A stretch of 64,000 nucleotides of DNA from WQXF01 sp031552825 (GCA_031552825.1 JAVBMD010000009.1:102520-166519), one strand, 5' to 3'; shown: positions 38,020-47,407, counted from the first letter of the stretch. The notes: a model not told the origin generated them from the sequence alone. Numbers and translations: made by a program.

Positions 38020-38853
38020 CTAATCCTCCGGGTTGGCACGCTTCATCCGGTTCAAATTCGACGGCGCATCGTAGGGATCATAGCCGCCGCCCCACCGATT
38101 CGGCGCGCCGTCAAACAACGCCGCCATAAAAGCCGTCCCCAGCAGCAAGCACAGCGCCTCGCCAACCAGCCACACCTGCCAAGGCGTCAGTAAGATCAGC
38201 GCCCCCCGCACGACCGTCAACGTCACGACCAGCCCGATCAAGGGGCGCATGCGGCTCCGCAAAAAAGCGATCGCGGTCACGATCGTCGGCATCACGGTGC
38301 CGCCATCCCGTTCCTGAACGAGCCAGAGCGAGTAGGTCGCCATCTGCAGCGCAATGCCGAAGGCAAGCAGCGCCCATTGCATGAGCGTCCCCAGCACCCC
38401 GCCCACGATCGGGATCCACGCGATCAGGCTTAGCACCATGCTTAGCAATCCGCCGATGATCTCGATCGCGAATTGCCCCATCTCACCGGCGATCAAGCTG
38501 GCCAGCGCAAGCGGCGCAAGCTCGCGCCAGCGCAGCGCCTTGGCGCGCACCACCTGCAGCGGCGCGGCGGGCTGCCTGCGAAGCTGCGAAAGCTGCATAT
38601 GCGCCAGCGCGGCGTACAGCAGCGGCAAACAAACCGCCCGCCGCAGCAGATCCATCAACGCACCTGCGCTGCCCGCTTGCCGCACAAGAAAGCTGGGCAA
38701 CAAAAAAACCAATCCAACCACCAGCGCGGGCTTCCATACATCCTTCTTCAGCAGCGGCAGCGCGGCGCGCCACCCCTGCAGCGCTTCCGCCCACACCGCC
38801 CGGCAGCCGCCCCGCAAGCGCGGCAATACGTTCCGAATGTCCCATGCACCCAT
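38020..38853 (-). CDS. Multi-pass membrane protein, unknown function
   Basis: The 277-residue protein has five to six hydrophobic segments and resembles the membrane domains of DUF975 or glycerophosphodiesterase-type proteins in layout (KKDVWKPALVVGLVFLLPSFLV; SMVLSLIAWIPIVGGVLGTLMQWALLAFGIALQMATYSLWLVQ), ending in a Pro/Asn/Arg-rich cytosolic tail. No catalytic motif is visible. AGGAGG lies nine bases before the ATG, and a sigma-A promoter lies 60 bases upstream. It precedes the MFS gene by 36 bp. Confidence 0.72.
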   Translation of the reverse strand: MGAWDIRNVLPRLRGGCRAVWAEALQGWRAALPLLKKDVWKPALVVGLVFLLPSFLVRQAGSAGALMDLLRRAVCLPLLYAALAHMQLSQLRRQPAAPLQVVRAKALRWRELAPLALASLIAGEMGQFAIEIIGGLLSMVLSLIAWIPIVGGVLGTLMQWALLAFGIALQMATYSLWLVQERDGGTVMPTIVTAIAFLRSRMRPLIGLVVTLTVVRGALILLTPWQVWLVGEALCLLLGTAFMAALFDGAPNRWGGGYDPYDAPSNLNRMKRANPED

Positions 38854-38913
38854 GCGCCCTGTCCTCCTGTTTCCCGCCGCGCACGCGCGCCGATGTCCTC
38901 ATAATATGCAAAT

Positions 38914-38942
38914 ATTGTACAGTATTTAGCCAGCCTCCGCAA
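38914..38942 (-). promoter_or_regulatory. Sigma-A promoter of the membrane protein-MFS-pepF run
   Basis: On the minus strand TTGCGG (38942-38937), a 17-base spacer and TACAAT (38919-38914). Confidence 0.75.
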
Positions 38943-39013
38943 TGGGAAAAGGCGCGCGGCGGGCAAACGCATTTCTATTGCATTGTTATCGCATTGCGAT
39001 CGCATTTCTATCC

Positions 39014-39042
39014 TTGGCAGCGTGCGCGCCGCGTGGTATGAT
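39014..39042 (+). promoter_or_regulatory. Sigma-A promoter of the GNAT gene
   Basis: TTGGCA (39014-39019), a 17-base spacer and TATGAT (39037-39042), 49 bases before the ATG. Confidence 0.8.
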
Positions 39043-39091
39043 ATAGGCATCGTTTCCAAAAAAAGGAGTGCTTGAACGAAAGGAGACTTCT

Positions 39092-39691
39092 ATGTTTCGC
39101 TTGCAGACCGAGCGCCTGCTCATCCGCGATCACGTGGCCGACGACCTAGCCACGCACCACGAGCTGTTGTCGGACCCCGGCGCCATGTACTACCTGCCCA
39201 ATGTTCGTACCCAAACAATGGATGAAACCGTGCTCAGCATCGGCCTGGCGATGGCGCAGGTGGAGCATCCGCGCAGAAAGCATTACTTCTTTCGCGTCGT
39301 AGACCGCCAAAGCAAGGCGCATATCGGCGAGATCGGTTACAGCGTAACCAAGGCGACGCCAACGGGCAAGCTCGTGGACGCGGGGTTTTTTCTGCGCCCG
39401 TCTTGCTGGGGGAAAGGCTATGCGACCGAAGCGCTGCGCGCGCTGCTGCGCCATGCCTTTCTGGAATCCGACGTGATCCGCGTATCCGCCGGATGCCTAA
39501 GGGAGAACGTGCGCGGCCAGCGCGTGCTCGAGAAATGCGGCATGGCGCAAGAAGCCGTGCTAAAGGAATATTCGCTGCACGAGGGCACGCTCAAGGATCG
39601 CTTGATCTATCGCTTGCTGCGCCGCGAATGGGAAGCGCTGCCGCCGGAATTGCGCGCGGAACCGCATGTTATAACATCAAACGAAAAATAA
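39092..39691 (+). CDS. GNAT family N-acetyltransferase (RimJ/RimL type)
   Basis: The 199-residue product is a ribosomal-protein-acetyltransferase-like GNAT: MFRLQTERLLIRDHVADDLATHHELLSD at the start, GEIGYSV, AGFFLRPSCWGKGYATEALRALLRHAF (acetyl-CoA loop Q/RxxGxG/A form) and ENVRGQRVLEKCGMAQEAVLKEY. It probably transfers acetyl groups to an amino group of a protein or small molecule; the acceptor is unknown. AAAGGAGA lies six bases before the ATG. Confidence 0.9.
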   Translation: MFRLQTERLLIRDHVADDLATHHELLSDPGAMYYLPNVRTQTMDETVLSIGLAMAQVEHPRRKHYFFRVVDRQSKAHIGEIGYSVTKATPTGKLVDAGFFLRPSCWGKGYATEALRALLRHAFLESDVIRVSAGCLRENVRGQRVLEKCGMAQEAVLKEYSLHEGTLKDRLIYRLLRREWEALPPELRAEPHVITSNEK

Positions 39692-39703
39692 GGTTTCCGT
39701 GTA

Positions 39704-39732
39704 TTGCCAATCGTAACCGGTTGTGCTATTGT
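39704..39732 (+). promoter_or_regulatory. Sigma-A promoter of the FIST-kinase pair
   Basis: TTGCCA (39704-39709), a 17-base spacer and TATTGT (39727-39732), 38 bases before the FIST start. Confidence 0.75.
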
Positions 39733-39770
39733 TAAATGTAATAGCAAACGACGGGTTATGGAGGCAAAAC

Positions 39771-40985
39771 ATGCAAATTTTCACTGCGCGTACCTGTGAA
39801 ACCTATGATGTCGACGCCCTGTGCGAGGACTTGGGGCGGCAGATCGCCGAGCATGTCACCTTCGGCGAGCGGACGCTGGGCATTGCGGTGTGTGATTCAA
39901 CGATCAACTATCCGGCGGTAATGCGCAAGCTATCCGAAATGTATTCTTTCGATATTTATGGCGCCACCGCGTTGGCCTTTATCGGCATCCATTCGGTGCA
40001 GGACATTAGCGTCAGCTTCATGATTATCACCGGCGGCGAGGAGCTGGTCGGCTCCATGGCGCTTTCGGAGCCGTGTACGCACGCAAATAAAGAGACCGTG
40101 ATCCGCGACACCTACCGGCTGGCGCGCGAGCGGCTGGGCGAGGAGCCCAAGATGATCCTGTGCCTGCAGCCCTTCGATAGTTGCGATTTCACCGCCGATT
40201 TCACCACAAGCGAGCTTGACGCGGTCTCCGGCCATTGCCCCATCTACGGCGCTGTCTCCTCTTCCGACCTTTCCAATGATATCTCCGGCGTGTTTGTCAA
40301 CGGTGAGTTTTACACCGACCGCATCCTACTCAACCTGCTGGGCGGCGGCATCCGCCCGCTCTTCGCGGTGCGCACGATCGACGCGCCGCCCTACGCGCTG
40401 CGCGCAATCATTACCGAGTCGACCGGCAACCTCGTGCGGCGCGTGGGCGAGGAAACCTTCCTCTCCTTCATGCAGCGCAACGGGCTCATCATCGATCCGG
40501 CATTCGTGCAGCAGAGCGTGATCGCCAGCTATTGCTCTAGCCCGGTGATTTTGCGCCTACCGCAAGGCGGGAAACTGGTGGAGCAGATCCGCACCATCAT
40601 CGGCGTGGACTATGAGACCGGGGCGGTCACCCTTTCCGGCGATATGCCGCAAGGTTGCGAAGTGCTCTTTGGCGTACTCAGCCGCGATCTGGTGGTGGAG
40701 AGCACGGTGGCCTGCTTCGAGGAGATGATCGCCAAGATCAACGAAAACACCTCGGACGCCTATCGTTACAGCACCCTCTTCTCCACCTCCTGCGGTGCGC
40801 GCTACCTCATCATGACCGGCGACACCAGCACCGAGGGGCGCTATATCACCCACCATCCCGCGCTGAAGGACCTTGCCAGCTGCGGCTTTTACGCCATGGG
40901 CGAAATGTGCCCCATCTCGATCAACGCCGACGGCACCGCCAACAATCGCGCCTACAACGCCTCGGTGACGCTGATGGCACTGTAA
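39771..40985 (+). CDS. FIST domain sensory protein
   Basis: The 404-residue soluble protein has FIST_N (about residues 25-225: FDIYGATALAFIGIHSVQDISVSFMIITGGE, SGHCPIYGAVSSSDLSNDISGVFVNGEFYTD) and FIST_C (about 230-370: QIRTIIGVDYETGAVTLSGDMPQGCEVLFGVLS, SCGARYLIMTG). FIST domains are predicted small-ligand sensors, often proposed to bind amino acids, and are frequently encoded beside signalling proteins. GGAGG lies six bases before the ATG. The next gene, 51 bases downstream, is a hybrid histidine kinase without a clear membrane domain, so this protein is probably its input partner. Confidence 0.9.
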   Translation: MQIFTARTCETYDVDALCEDLGRQIAEHVTFGERTLGIAVCDSTINYPAVMRKLSEMYSFDIYGATALAFIGIHSVQDISVSFMIITGGEELVGSMALSEPCTHANKETVIRDTYRLARERLGEEPKMILCLQPFDSCDFTADFTTSELDAVSGHCPIYGAVSSSDLSNDISGVFVNGEFYTDRILLNLLGGGIRPLFAVRTIDAPPYALRAIITESTGNLVRRVGEETFLSFMQRNGLIIDPAFVQQSVIASYCSSPVILRLPQGGKLVEQIRTIIGVDYETGAVTLSGDMPQGCEVLFGVLSRDLVVESTVACFEEMIAKINENTSDAYRYSTLFSTSCGARYLIMTGDTSTEGRYITHHPALKDLASCGFYAMGEMCPISINADGTANNRAYNASVTLMAL

Positions 40986-41036
40986 GAATCGCTCTGTAGT
41001 AATGACGCTGTACAACGAAAAGGCAGGCGAATCAGT

Positions 41037-42773
41037 ATGACAGAGGCTGAATACAACGCCCTCGAGGCGGAAAACAGACGGCTTGAAGCGGAAAACAAGC
41101 GGCTTGAAGAAGAAAACCACGCCGCTGTTCGCGACTGTGAGAATTTCAAATGGCGCATCATCCGGTTGGAGCGCGATAAGCAGTACTCCGCCATCACCGC
41201 AGGCAACATCGAGCGCATACGCGACTTCAACGCCCGCGAAATGGAGCGCCAACATCTTTATAATCAGCTCTTGCTGTCCAACTGCCCCGATCAAATCTTT
41301 GTTTTTGATCGGGAATTGCTGTTTCTGCTGGGCACCGATTCCGGCGCGGGCTTTCTTCTGTTTGCCCACCATAACGAGTTCGCGGAAAAAACGCTGCCGC
41401 AAATCTTTGGCCGCCGGTTTCCGGCAAGCGCGCTGGCGGAGCTGGAGCGGAGCAGCCGCGCGGTGATCGCCGGTTCGCCCGCGGTCAATTACGATCTGCG
41501 ATTGAGCGGCGACGAAACCGTTTATTTAAATATCACCATTTCCCCCGCGAACAATCTGCTGGGCGAATGCATGGGCGTGGTCATCGTGCTGCACGATGTT
41601 ACCACGCTCATCGAACTGCGCGAGACTGCGGAACGCTCCTCGCAGGCAAAAAGCACCTTCCTCGCCACCATGTCGCACGAGATGCGCACGCCGCTGAACG
41701 CCATCATCGGCATGTCCGGCATCGCCCGATCCGCCGAGGATATGGACAAAATGCGCTACTGTATGGACAAGATTGAAAACGCATCGCGCCACCTGCTGGG
41801 CGTTATCAACGACGTGCTGGATCTATCAAAAATCGAATCCGGCAAATTCGACCTTTCGCTCGCGGAATTCGATCTGGAGCGCATGGTGCAACGGGTTATC
41901 AACGTGCATCAATACCTCACCGACGAAAAGCACCAGCAGCTGCTCGTGCAGCTCGCGCCGGATCTGCCCGCGCGCGTTGTGGGCGATGAGCAGCGCTTAG
42001 CGCAGGTGCTGACCAATCTGCTCTCCAACGCCGTCAAGTTCACGCCAGAACAAGGCCGCATCACCGTCACGGCGCGCACCGCAGCGCAGCGGGACGGCAA
42101 GGCTTGCCTAGAATTCACGGTGGAGGATACCGGTATCGGCATCTCGCCGGAACAGGAAGCGCAGCTTTTTCAGCCGTTTTCGCAAGGCGACAGCGGCGTC
42201 GCGCGGCGCTTTGGCGGCACCGGGCTGGGGTTGGTCATCAGCAAAAACATCGTGGAGATGATGGGCGGAACCATCCGGCTGCGCTCCGAGCCGGGCGCCG
42301 GTTCCCACTTTATTTTCAGCGTATGGGTGGCGCCGGTAGCGGCGCAACCCGCCTCCGCCGAAGCCCCAGCCGCTCCGCTGATGTTGCCCGATCTCCACGG
42401 AAAATGCATCCTGCTGGTCGAGGACATCGCCATCAACCGCGAAATCGTGCTGGCGATGCTGGAGGACACCCGCGCGGAGTTTATCTGCGCCGAGGACGGC
42501 GGCGACGCGGTGGAGAAGTTTGCAGCCAACGCCGATCGCGTCGATCTGATCTTTATGGACATCCACATGCCGCTGGTCGACGGTTATGAGGCCGCGCAGC
42601 GCATCCGCGCGCTGGAACATCCGCGCGCCCGCACCGTGCCCATCATCGCGATGACCGCCAACGTGTTTCAGGAGGACATCGAGCGCTGCATCGCCTGCGG
42701 CATGAACGACCACGTCGGCAAGCCCATCGACATCGGCACGGTGGCGGAGAAGCTGCGTAATTACTTATGTTAA
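41037..42773 (+). CDS. Cytosolic hybrid sensor histidine kinase with receiver domain
   Basis: The 578-residue product has an N-terminal coiled coil (residues 1-70, repeats of ALEAENRRLEAENKRLEEEN), a PAS-like region (about 75-195, PDQIFVFDRELLFLLG to VVIVLHDVTTL), a HisKA domain with phospho-accepting His214 in SHEMRTPLNAIIG, a complete HATPase (NLLSNAVKFTPEQG, EDTGIGISPE, FGGTGLGLVISKNIVEMMGG) and a C-terminal receiver with Asp508 in LIFMDIHMPLVDG. No membrane helix is seen. No output response regulator or Hpt is adjacent. It follows the FIST protein and probably receives its signal. Confidence 0.95.
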   Translation: MTEAEYNALEAENRRLEAENKRLEEENHAAVRDCENFKWRIIRLERDKQYSAITAGNIERIRDFNAREMERQHLYNQLLLSNCPDQIFVFDRELLFLLGTDSGAGFLLFAHHNEFAEKTLPQIFGRRFPASALAELERSSRAVIAGSPAVNYDLRLSGDETVYLNITISPANNLLGECMGVVIVLHDVTTLIELRETAERSSQAKSTFLATMSHEMRTPLNAIIGMSGIARSAEDMDKMRYCMDKIENASRHLLGVINDVLDLSKIESGKFDLSLAEFDLERMVQRVINVHQYLTDEKHQQLLVQLAPDLPARVVGDEQRLAQVLTNLLSNAVKFTPEQGRITVTARTAAQRDGKACLEFTVEDTGIGISPEQEAQLFQPFSQGDSGVARRFGGTGLGLVISKNIVEMMGGTIRLRSEPGAGSHFIFSVWVAPVAAQPASAEAPAAPLMLPDLHGKCILLVEDIAINREIVLAMLEDTRAEFICAEDGGDAVEKFAANADRVDLIFMDIHMPLVDGYEAAQRIRALEHPRARTVPIIAMTANVFQEDIERCIACGMNDHVGKPIDIGTVAEKLRNYLC

Positions 42774-42783
42774 AATAAAAAGC

Positions 42784-42813
42784 AACGGGGCTGTCGCTGA
42801 ACGACGGCCCCGT
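42784..42813. terminator. Terminator between the hybrid kinase and the YhcN-like lipoprotein
   Basis: AACGGGGC..GTCG and CGAC..GGCCCCGTT form an interrupted 12-bp stem followed by TTGTTT on the + strand; reversed, it can also serve the convergent lipoprotein gene, whose stop is five bases away. Confidence 0.82.
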
Positions 42814-42818
42814 TTTGT

Positions 42819-43376
42819 TTACTGTGCGTTAGGCGCGATGCGGTTAACAATTTCTGAAAACTCGGTGCTAACTTGCGCCGAATCGGTTCCGTCGGTCATC
42901 TGATCCGCCATGGCTTGGATGCGCGCCAGCAGATCCGGATCCGCCGTCACGGCAACCTTTTTCAGCTGCGGCGCGGCCTTCTTGGCGCGGTCGATCACCA
43001 TATCCTTGATGCGCGTGGTCATCTGCCCTTTGTATTGCGCGGTAAAGTTGACGCCGATCAGCGCCGTGTTGCCGACGATCATGGTGGTGGCCTTGTCGAT
43101 TTCGCTGAGCTTGACCACCTCGTCGCTAACCTTCTTCGCCGCCGCCTTGGCGTCCGCCGGAGAGATCATGCCCGCCGCTTCCGGCATCGTGGTGCTGCCC
43201 GGCGTCAGCGCGCCGTCCGGCATCATTGAGGTAGAGGGCATCATGCTGTCGGTGGGCGGCATCATCGTCGGGCTTACCGGCGAGGGCGTGGGCAACGGCG
43301 ACGCCGGATTGCTCGCGCAGCCGGCCAGCGCTACCGCAAGCGCCGCGCAAAGGATCAAAAGGGTTGTTCTTTTCAA
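42819..43376 (-). CDS. YhcN/YlaJ-type sporulation lipoprotein
   Basis: The 185-residue product has a lipoprotein signal (MKRTTLLILCAALAVALAGC, lipobox LAGC at 17-20), a Ser/Pro/Met-rich low-complexity linker (residues about 23-75, with four short MMP repeats) and a C-terminal domain reading KKVSDEVVKLSEIDKATTMIVGNTALIGVNF...VIDRAKKAAPQLKKVAVTADPDLLARIQAMADQM, which matches the YhcN/YlaJ family of spore membrane lipoproteins. It likely sits on the outer face of the membrane, made in the forespore. Confidence 0.85.
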   Translation of the reverse strand: MKRTTLLILCAALAVALAGCASNPASPLPTPSPVSPTMMPPTDSMMPSTSMMPDGALTPGSTTMPEAAGMISPADAKAAAKKVSDEVVKLSEIDKATTMIVGNTALIGVNFTAQYKGQMTTRIKDMVIDRAKKAAPQLKKVAVTADPDLLARIQAMADQMTDGTDSAQVSTEFSEIVNRIAPNAQ

Positions 43377-43477
43377 GTTGTTTTCGCCTCCTCTCGCCGC
43401 TATTGTGGCCGGAGGCGATGCGCGCTATCAGGGCAGTTGCTGGAGAGAAAAGCAAATTTTGCTTTGAAAAGCCCGCG

Positions 43478-45148
43478 CTATTCCTTATAGAACGTGCAAT
43501 CGCCGATAAACTCGCGCAGGATGGAGGTCGGCGGAATCTCGTCCTCAGCCATGCCGTCAAGGAAGTAATTCAAAAATTTGACCAGCCGCCGCACGCGCAG
43601 GTGCCACGGGCTCTCCTCCCCCACCTCGCAGAGCATCGGATACGCCAGCTTTTTGAGGATGGGCAACTCGTACAGCAGCGAGGAGTTGAACATCACATCG
43701 GCCTGCTCCTGAAAGGGGAAGATATACTTCTCCTCGCCGGAGCGCACCGAATCCCACATCGACATCGTGCGGTCGACGGTGGAGCTGCGAAACTGGTGGT
43801 CGCGCACGATGCGGCGCAAAAGGCGCACATCGGTGGTGCGGATGCGGTTGTGGTCGTCCAAATTCAGGTGCGTCAGCGCGCTGATGTATATTTTGAACTT
43901 GAGCTCGCTGGGCACGTCGGCGGTAAGCTGGTTATTGAGGCCGTGGATGCCCTCGATCAGAATGGGCTGATCTGGGCGCAGGCGCATCTTCACGCCCTCC
44001 GGATCGCGCCGTCCGCGCTTGAAGGAGAAGCGCGGGATCTCCACTTCCTCCCCCTGCAAGATGCGCAGCAGATGGTCGTTGAACAGCGGCACATCCAGCG
44101 ATTCGAGGCATTCCAGATCCGGCTCGCCCTTCTCGTCCAGCGGCACCTGATCGCGATCGCGATAATAGTTGTCCAGCGAGAGGATCACCGGATCCTGCCC
44201 GCCGACGCGCAGATCGATGGCGAGGCGGTGCGTAAAGGTGGTCTTGCCCGAGGATGAAGGCCCGGCGATGAGCACGACGCGCGCGGCACGCTCGATGATC
44301 TGCTCCGAAATATCGACAATGGAGCGCTCCTGCAGCGCTTCGTTTACGCGGATGAAGGCGCGAAGCGCGCCGCTGGCGATCATGTCGTTGAGATCCGCGG
44401 CGTTCTCGCAGCGCAGGATACCGCCCCATCGCGAAGCCTCGGCAAAGGTGCGCATGAGCTTCGGGCGCTCCTGAAACGGCGCGGCGCGCTCCGGCTGCTC
44501 CGGCGCGGGCAGTTGGAGCACCATGCCGGGCAGGTAAAACTGCAGCGAGAAGCTGCGGATATAGCCGGTAGAAGGCAGCATTTCGCCGTAGAAATATTCG
44601 CTCATGCCCCGGCAGGTGTACACGTCAAAGTAATCGACGGGGCGGTAGGCCAGCAGCCGGAGCTTGTCCTCCTGCCCCTCCTGCCGGAAATAGTCCATCG
44701 CCTGATCCCGCGTCCATCGGGTGCGCACAAAGGGTTCGTCATCCTGCACGATCTGGCGCATATGCTGCTCGATGCGGCGCACGCGCAGGCTGCTCAGGCA
44801 TTCCTTGTCCTCCACGGCGATGTACACGCCATAGCCGACGCTGTGCTCGATGCGCACCCGCGCGCCGGGCAGCGCCTCGCGCAGCGCCAGCAGCAGCAAG
44901 AAGCGGGCGGAGCGCTCGTACATGCGGCGCGCCTCCTCGTCGGCATAGGTAAGCAGCGTGCAGGCGCAATCCTGCTTGGGCTGCCAGCGCAAGCCCTTGA
45001 CGGCATCGCCGACGCGCACCGCCAGCGCGTCCGCCCGCCGCTCGGGCAGGTGCCGGTCAATCATCTCCTGCACCGACGTACCGACCGGGCATTTGAGCGG
45101 CACTCCCTCCAGCGTGAGGGTGATCTGTTGCGCAGCGGCTTTGCTCAC
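43478..45148 (-). CDS. TGS/ThrRS-like domain fused to uridine kinase
   Basis: The 556-residue product has three parts: a TGS-like start (about 1-65), a threonyl-tRNA-synthetase second-domain-like region (about 70-200), and a C-terminal P-loop nucleoside kinase with Walker A GPSSSGKTT at 296-304, SLDNYYRDRDQVP (uridine-binding) and IEGIHGLNNQL. This fusion is widespread in Firmicutes as nucleoside kinase / uridine kinase family; it probably phosphorylates uridine or cytidine, and the N-terminal role is unknown. The GTG start overlaps the flavoprotein stop by four bases. Confidence 0.9.
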   Translation of the reverse strand: MSKAAAQQITLTLEGVPLKCPVGTSVQEMIDRHLPERRADALAVRVGDAVKGLRWQPKQDCACTLLTYADEEARRMYERSARFLLLLALREALPGARVRIEHSVGYGVYIAVEDKECLSSLRVRRIEQHMRQIVQDDEPFVRTRWTRDQAMDYFRQEGQEDKLRLLAYRPVDYFDVYTCRGMSEYFYGEMLPSTGYIRSFSLQFYLPGMVLQLPAPEQPERAAPFQERPKLMRTFAEASRWGGILRCENAADLNDMIASGALRAFIRVNEALQERSIVDISEQIIERAARVVLIAGPSSSGKTTFTHRLAIDLRVGGQDPVILSLDNYYRDRDQVPLDEKGEPDLECLESLDVPLFNDHLLRILQGEEVEIPRFSFKRGRRDPEGVKMRLRPDQPILIEGIHGLNNQLTADVPSELKFKIYISALTHLNLDDHNRIRTTDVRLLRRIVRDHQFRSSTVDRTMSMWDSVRSGEEKYIFPFQEQADVMFNSSLLYELPILKKLAYPMLCEVGEESPWHLRVRRLVKFLNYFLDGMAEDEIPPTSILREFIGDCTFYKE

Positions 45149-46434
45149 GAGGCGTCCCCTCCTTTGGAAAGCAGAAATCGCGCGGCGGCGGCTCCGGCCA
45201 GCGCGCCGGTGGAAAAGGCGATTTGCAGGTTGAAGCCGCCTGTATGCGCGTCGACGTCGAGCAGCTCCCCCGCGAAAAATACGCGCGGGGCGAGCTTGGA
45301 AGCCATCGTCGAGGGATTGACCTCCTTGATCTCCACGCCGCCACGGGTGACGACGGCCTCGGCGATGGGTCTTGGCCCGGCGATGGGCAGCGGCAGCGCC
45401 TTGAGCAGCGCACCCAAGCGCTGGCGCCCCTCGCGCGTGATCTGGTTCACCGGCTTATCAGTTGGAAGGCCGCACAGCGCGGGCAACAGCTCCGCCATGC
45501 GTGCAGGCAGCAATCCCGGCAGCGCATGACAAAGCTGCTTGCGCGAAAGCGCCTCAAAATCGCGCTGCAGCCGCGCGTCCAACTGCTGCGCATCGAGGCC
45601 GGGCTTGGTATCCAGCTGCACTGCACAGGCTGCCCAGCGCTCGGCGGGCACATGGCTGGAAAGTTCCAACACCAGCGGCCCGGAGACGCCGAAGTGCGTG
45701 AAGAGCATTTCGCCCAGCTCGTCGAACACCGTCTTGCCATCCAGCCGCGCGGACAGCCGCACGTTTTTGAGCGATAGGCCTTGCAGTTGCATAGGCCAGC
45801 GTTCCCGGGTAATCAGCGGCACCAGCGAAGGCTTCGGCGGATGGATCGTATGCCCAAGCGCCGCCGCAAATGCATAGCCGTCGCCAGTGCTGCCGGTCAT
45901 CGGATAGCTTGCACCGCCGGTCGCGAGAATCACCGCCCCGGCGGGCAAATCGCCGCCCCGCTCGATGCGCGCCGTCACGCCCGCCTCGCCGCAATCGAGC
46001 GCAAGCACACGGGTGTTCAGCCGAATTTCCACCCCCGCCGCCTCGATGGCGCGGGTCAGCGCGCGGGTAACATCGCTGGCCTTCTGGCTGGCGGGAAACA
46101 CGCGCCCACCGCGTTCCTCCACGGTGGGCACGCCTAACTCTTCCATCAATTCGCGAAGCTGCGCCGCCGAAAAGGTGCGGATCGCCGCCTGCAGAAAGCG
46201 CGGATTGCGCGGCACCTGCCGGAAAAAGTCCTCAAAATCGGCGGTGTTGGTGAGGTTGCAGCGACCTTTGCCGGTAATGTAGAGCTTCTTGCCCAGCTTC
46301 TCGTTGCGCTCCAGCAGCGTCACGCGCGCGCCGCCCTGCGCGGCGAACAGCGCCGCCATCAGCCCTGCCGCGCCGCCGCCGATCACGACGACGCTCTCTT
46401 TATTTTTTCCTTCCAAGGTAGATACTATATGCAT
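45145..46434 (-). CDS. BaiN/HI0933-family NAD(P)/FAD-dependent oxidoreductase
   Basis: The 429-residue product has the FAD motif VVVIGGGAAGLMAALFAAQGGARVTLLERNEKLGKKLYITGKGRCNLTN, ATGGASYPMTGSTGDGYAFA and the C-terminal TRGGVEIKEVNPSTMASKLAPRVFFAGELLDVDAHTGGFNLQIAFSTG, all hallmarks of the HI0933/YhiN family. One member is reported as a bile-acid reductase (BaiN), but most have no known substrate, so only the fold is certain. Its first 35 bases overlap the RpiR gene; the ATG at 46434 follows GAAGGG. Confidence 0.9.
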   Translation of the reverse strand: MHIVSTLEGKNKESVVVIGGGAAGLMAALFAAQGGARVTLLERNEKLGKKLYITGKGRCNLTNTADFEDFFRQVPRNPRFLQAAIRTFSAAQLRELMEELGVPTVEERGGRVFPASQKASDVTRALTRAIEAAGVEIRLNTRVLALDCGEAGVTARIERGGDLPAGAVILATGGASYPMTGSTGDGYAFAAALGHTIHPPKPSLVPLITRERWPMQLQGLSLKNVRLSARLDGKTVFDELGEMLFTHFGVSGPLVLELSSHVPAERWAACAVQLDTKPGLDAQQLDARLQRDFEALSRKQLCHALPGLLPARMAELLPALCGLPTDKPVNQITREGRQRLGALLKALPLPIAGPRPIAEAVVTRGGVEIKEVNPSTMASKLAPRVFFAGELLDVDAHTGGFNLQIAFSTGALAGAAAARFLLSKGGDAS

Positions 46435-47290
46435 CCCAAATCCCTTCCATCTGCGCGAAATGCTCGGAAAGTTCCTCTTTGCGGCGCAGGCCGAGCGCCA
46501 CGATCAGCGCGTTTATCAACGATAGCGGCGCCGCCAGCGAATCGACGAACGAGGCCATGTCGGTACAGGCGGTGAGGCACAGCGAGGCCGCCTCCTTGAG
46601 CGGGGACATCGGCCCATCGGTCAGCGCCACCACGGTCGCCTTTCGGTCGGCGGCAAAGCGCATCGCCTCCAGCGTGCGCGTGGAATAGCGCGGAAAGCTG
46701 ATGCCGATCAGCGCATCGCCGGAGCCGATGCGCGCGATCTGCTCGAAAATATCCCCCGCGCCCTCGCCGACGACGCGCACGTTCTCAAAAATATAGCGCA
46801 GATAATAGCCCATAAACTGCGCCAGCGGCGCGGCGGAACGCACCCCCAGCACATAGATCGTCCGCGCCGAAAGCAGGCATTCCACCACGCTGTCGAAGGC
46901 CTGCATGTCGCACTCCTCGATGGTGGCGCGGATGTTCTGCATGTCGGTCTTGAGCACGGTATGCAGCACCGCGTTCTGGTCGATATCCGATACCATTTCA
47001 AAACGCTGGGTGGTGGTCAGGCGATGGCGAACCAGCTCTTGCAGCGCCTTTTGCAGCTGCGGGTATCCCTCATAGCCCAGCGCCGAAGCGAAGCGAACCA
47101 CCGTCGATTCGCTCACCCCCACCTTTTCGCCCAGCTTGGCGGCGGTCATGAACACCGCCTTATCATAGTGCTCCACGATATATTCGACGATTCGTCGATG
47201 CCCCTTGCTCAGGCGCTTGCCGAGCAAGTTCAGCTGGCGAATCATTTCCTGCATATCCTGAATATCCTGCATATTACGGACATCCTGCAT
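46400..47290 (-). CDS. MurR/RpiR family transcriptional regulator
   Basis: The 296-residue product has the RpiR HTH_6 domain (LSKGHRRIVEYIVEHYDKAVFMTAAKLGEKVGVSESTVVRFASALGYEGYPQLQKAL) and a C-terminal SIS sugar-phosphate domain (TIYVLGVRSAAPLAQFMGYYL, GDALIGISFPRYSTRTLEAMRFA). It senses a phosphosugar, possibly from aminosugar metabolism. Start at 47290: the ATG is six bases after GGAGG. The first 13 codons carry three MQD-type micro-repeats. A clear promoter lies upstream. Regulated genes are not evident nearby. Confidence 0.92.
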   Translation of the reverse strand: MQDVRNMQDIQDMQEMIRQLNLLGKRLSKGHRRIVEYIVEHYDKAVFMTAAKLGEKVGVSESTVVRFASALGYEGYPQLQKALQELVRHRLTTTQRFEMVSDIDQNAVLHTVLKTDMQNIRATIEECDMQAFDSVVECLLSARTIYVLGVRSAAPLAQFMGYYLRYIFENVRVVGEGAGDIFEQIARIGSGDALIGISFPRYSTRTLEAMRFAADRKATVVALTDGPMSPLKEAASLCLTACTDMASFVDSLAAPLSLINALIVALGLRRKEELSEHFAQMEGIWDAYSIYLGRKK

Positions 47291-47322
47291 GTTCAGCCTC
47301 CGGCAACAATATTTCATTCATT

Positions 47323-47351
47323 ATTATACTGAAAACCGGCGTATTTTGCAA
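47323..47351 (-). promoter_or_regulatory. Sigma-A promoter of the rpiR-baiN-kinase run
   Basis: On the minus strand TTGCAA (47351-47346), a 17-base spacer and TATAAT (47328-47323), 33 bases before the start. Confidence 0.88.
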
Positions 47352-47407
47352 GAAGAACGCGGGGCTCTTGCAACTTGCGGCAACCCGTCGCGTTGCCAAG
47401 CCATGCC

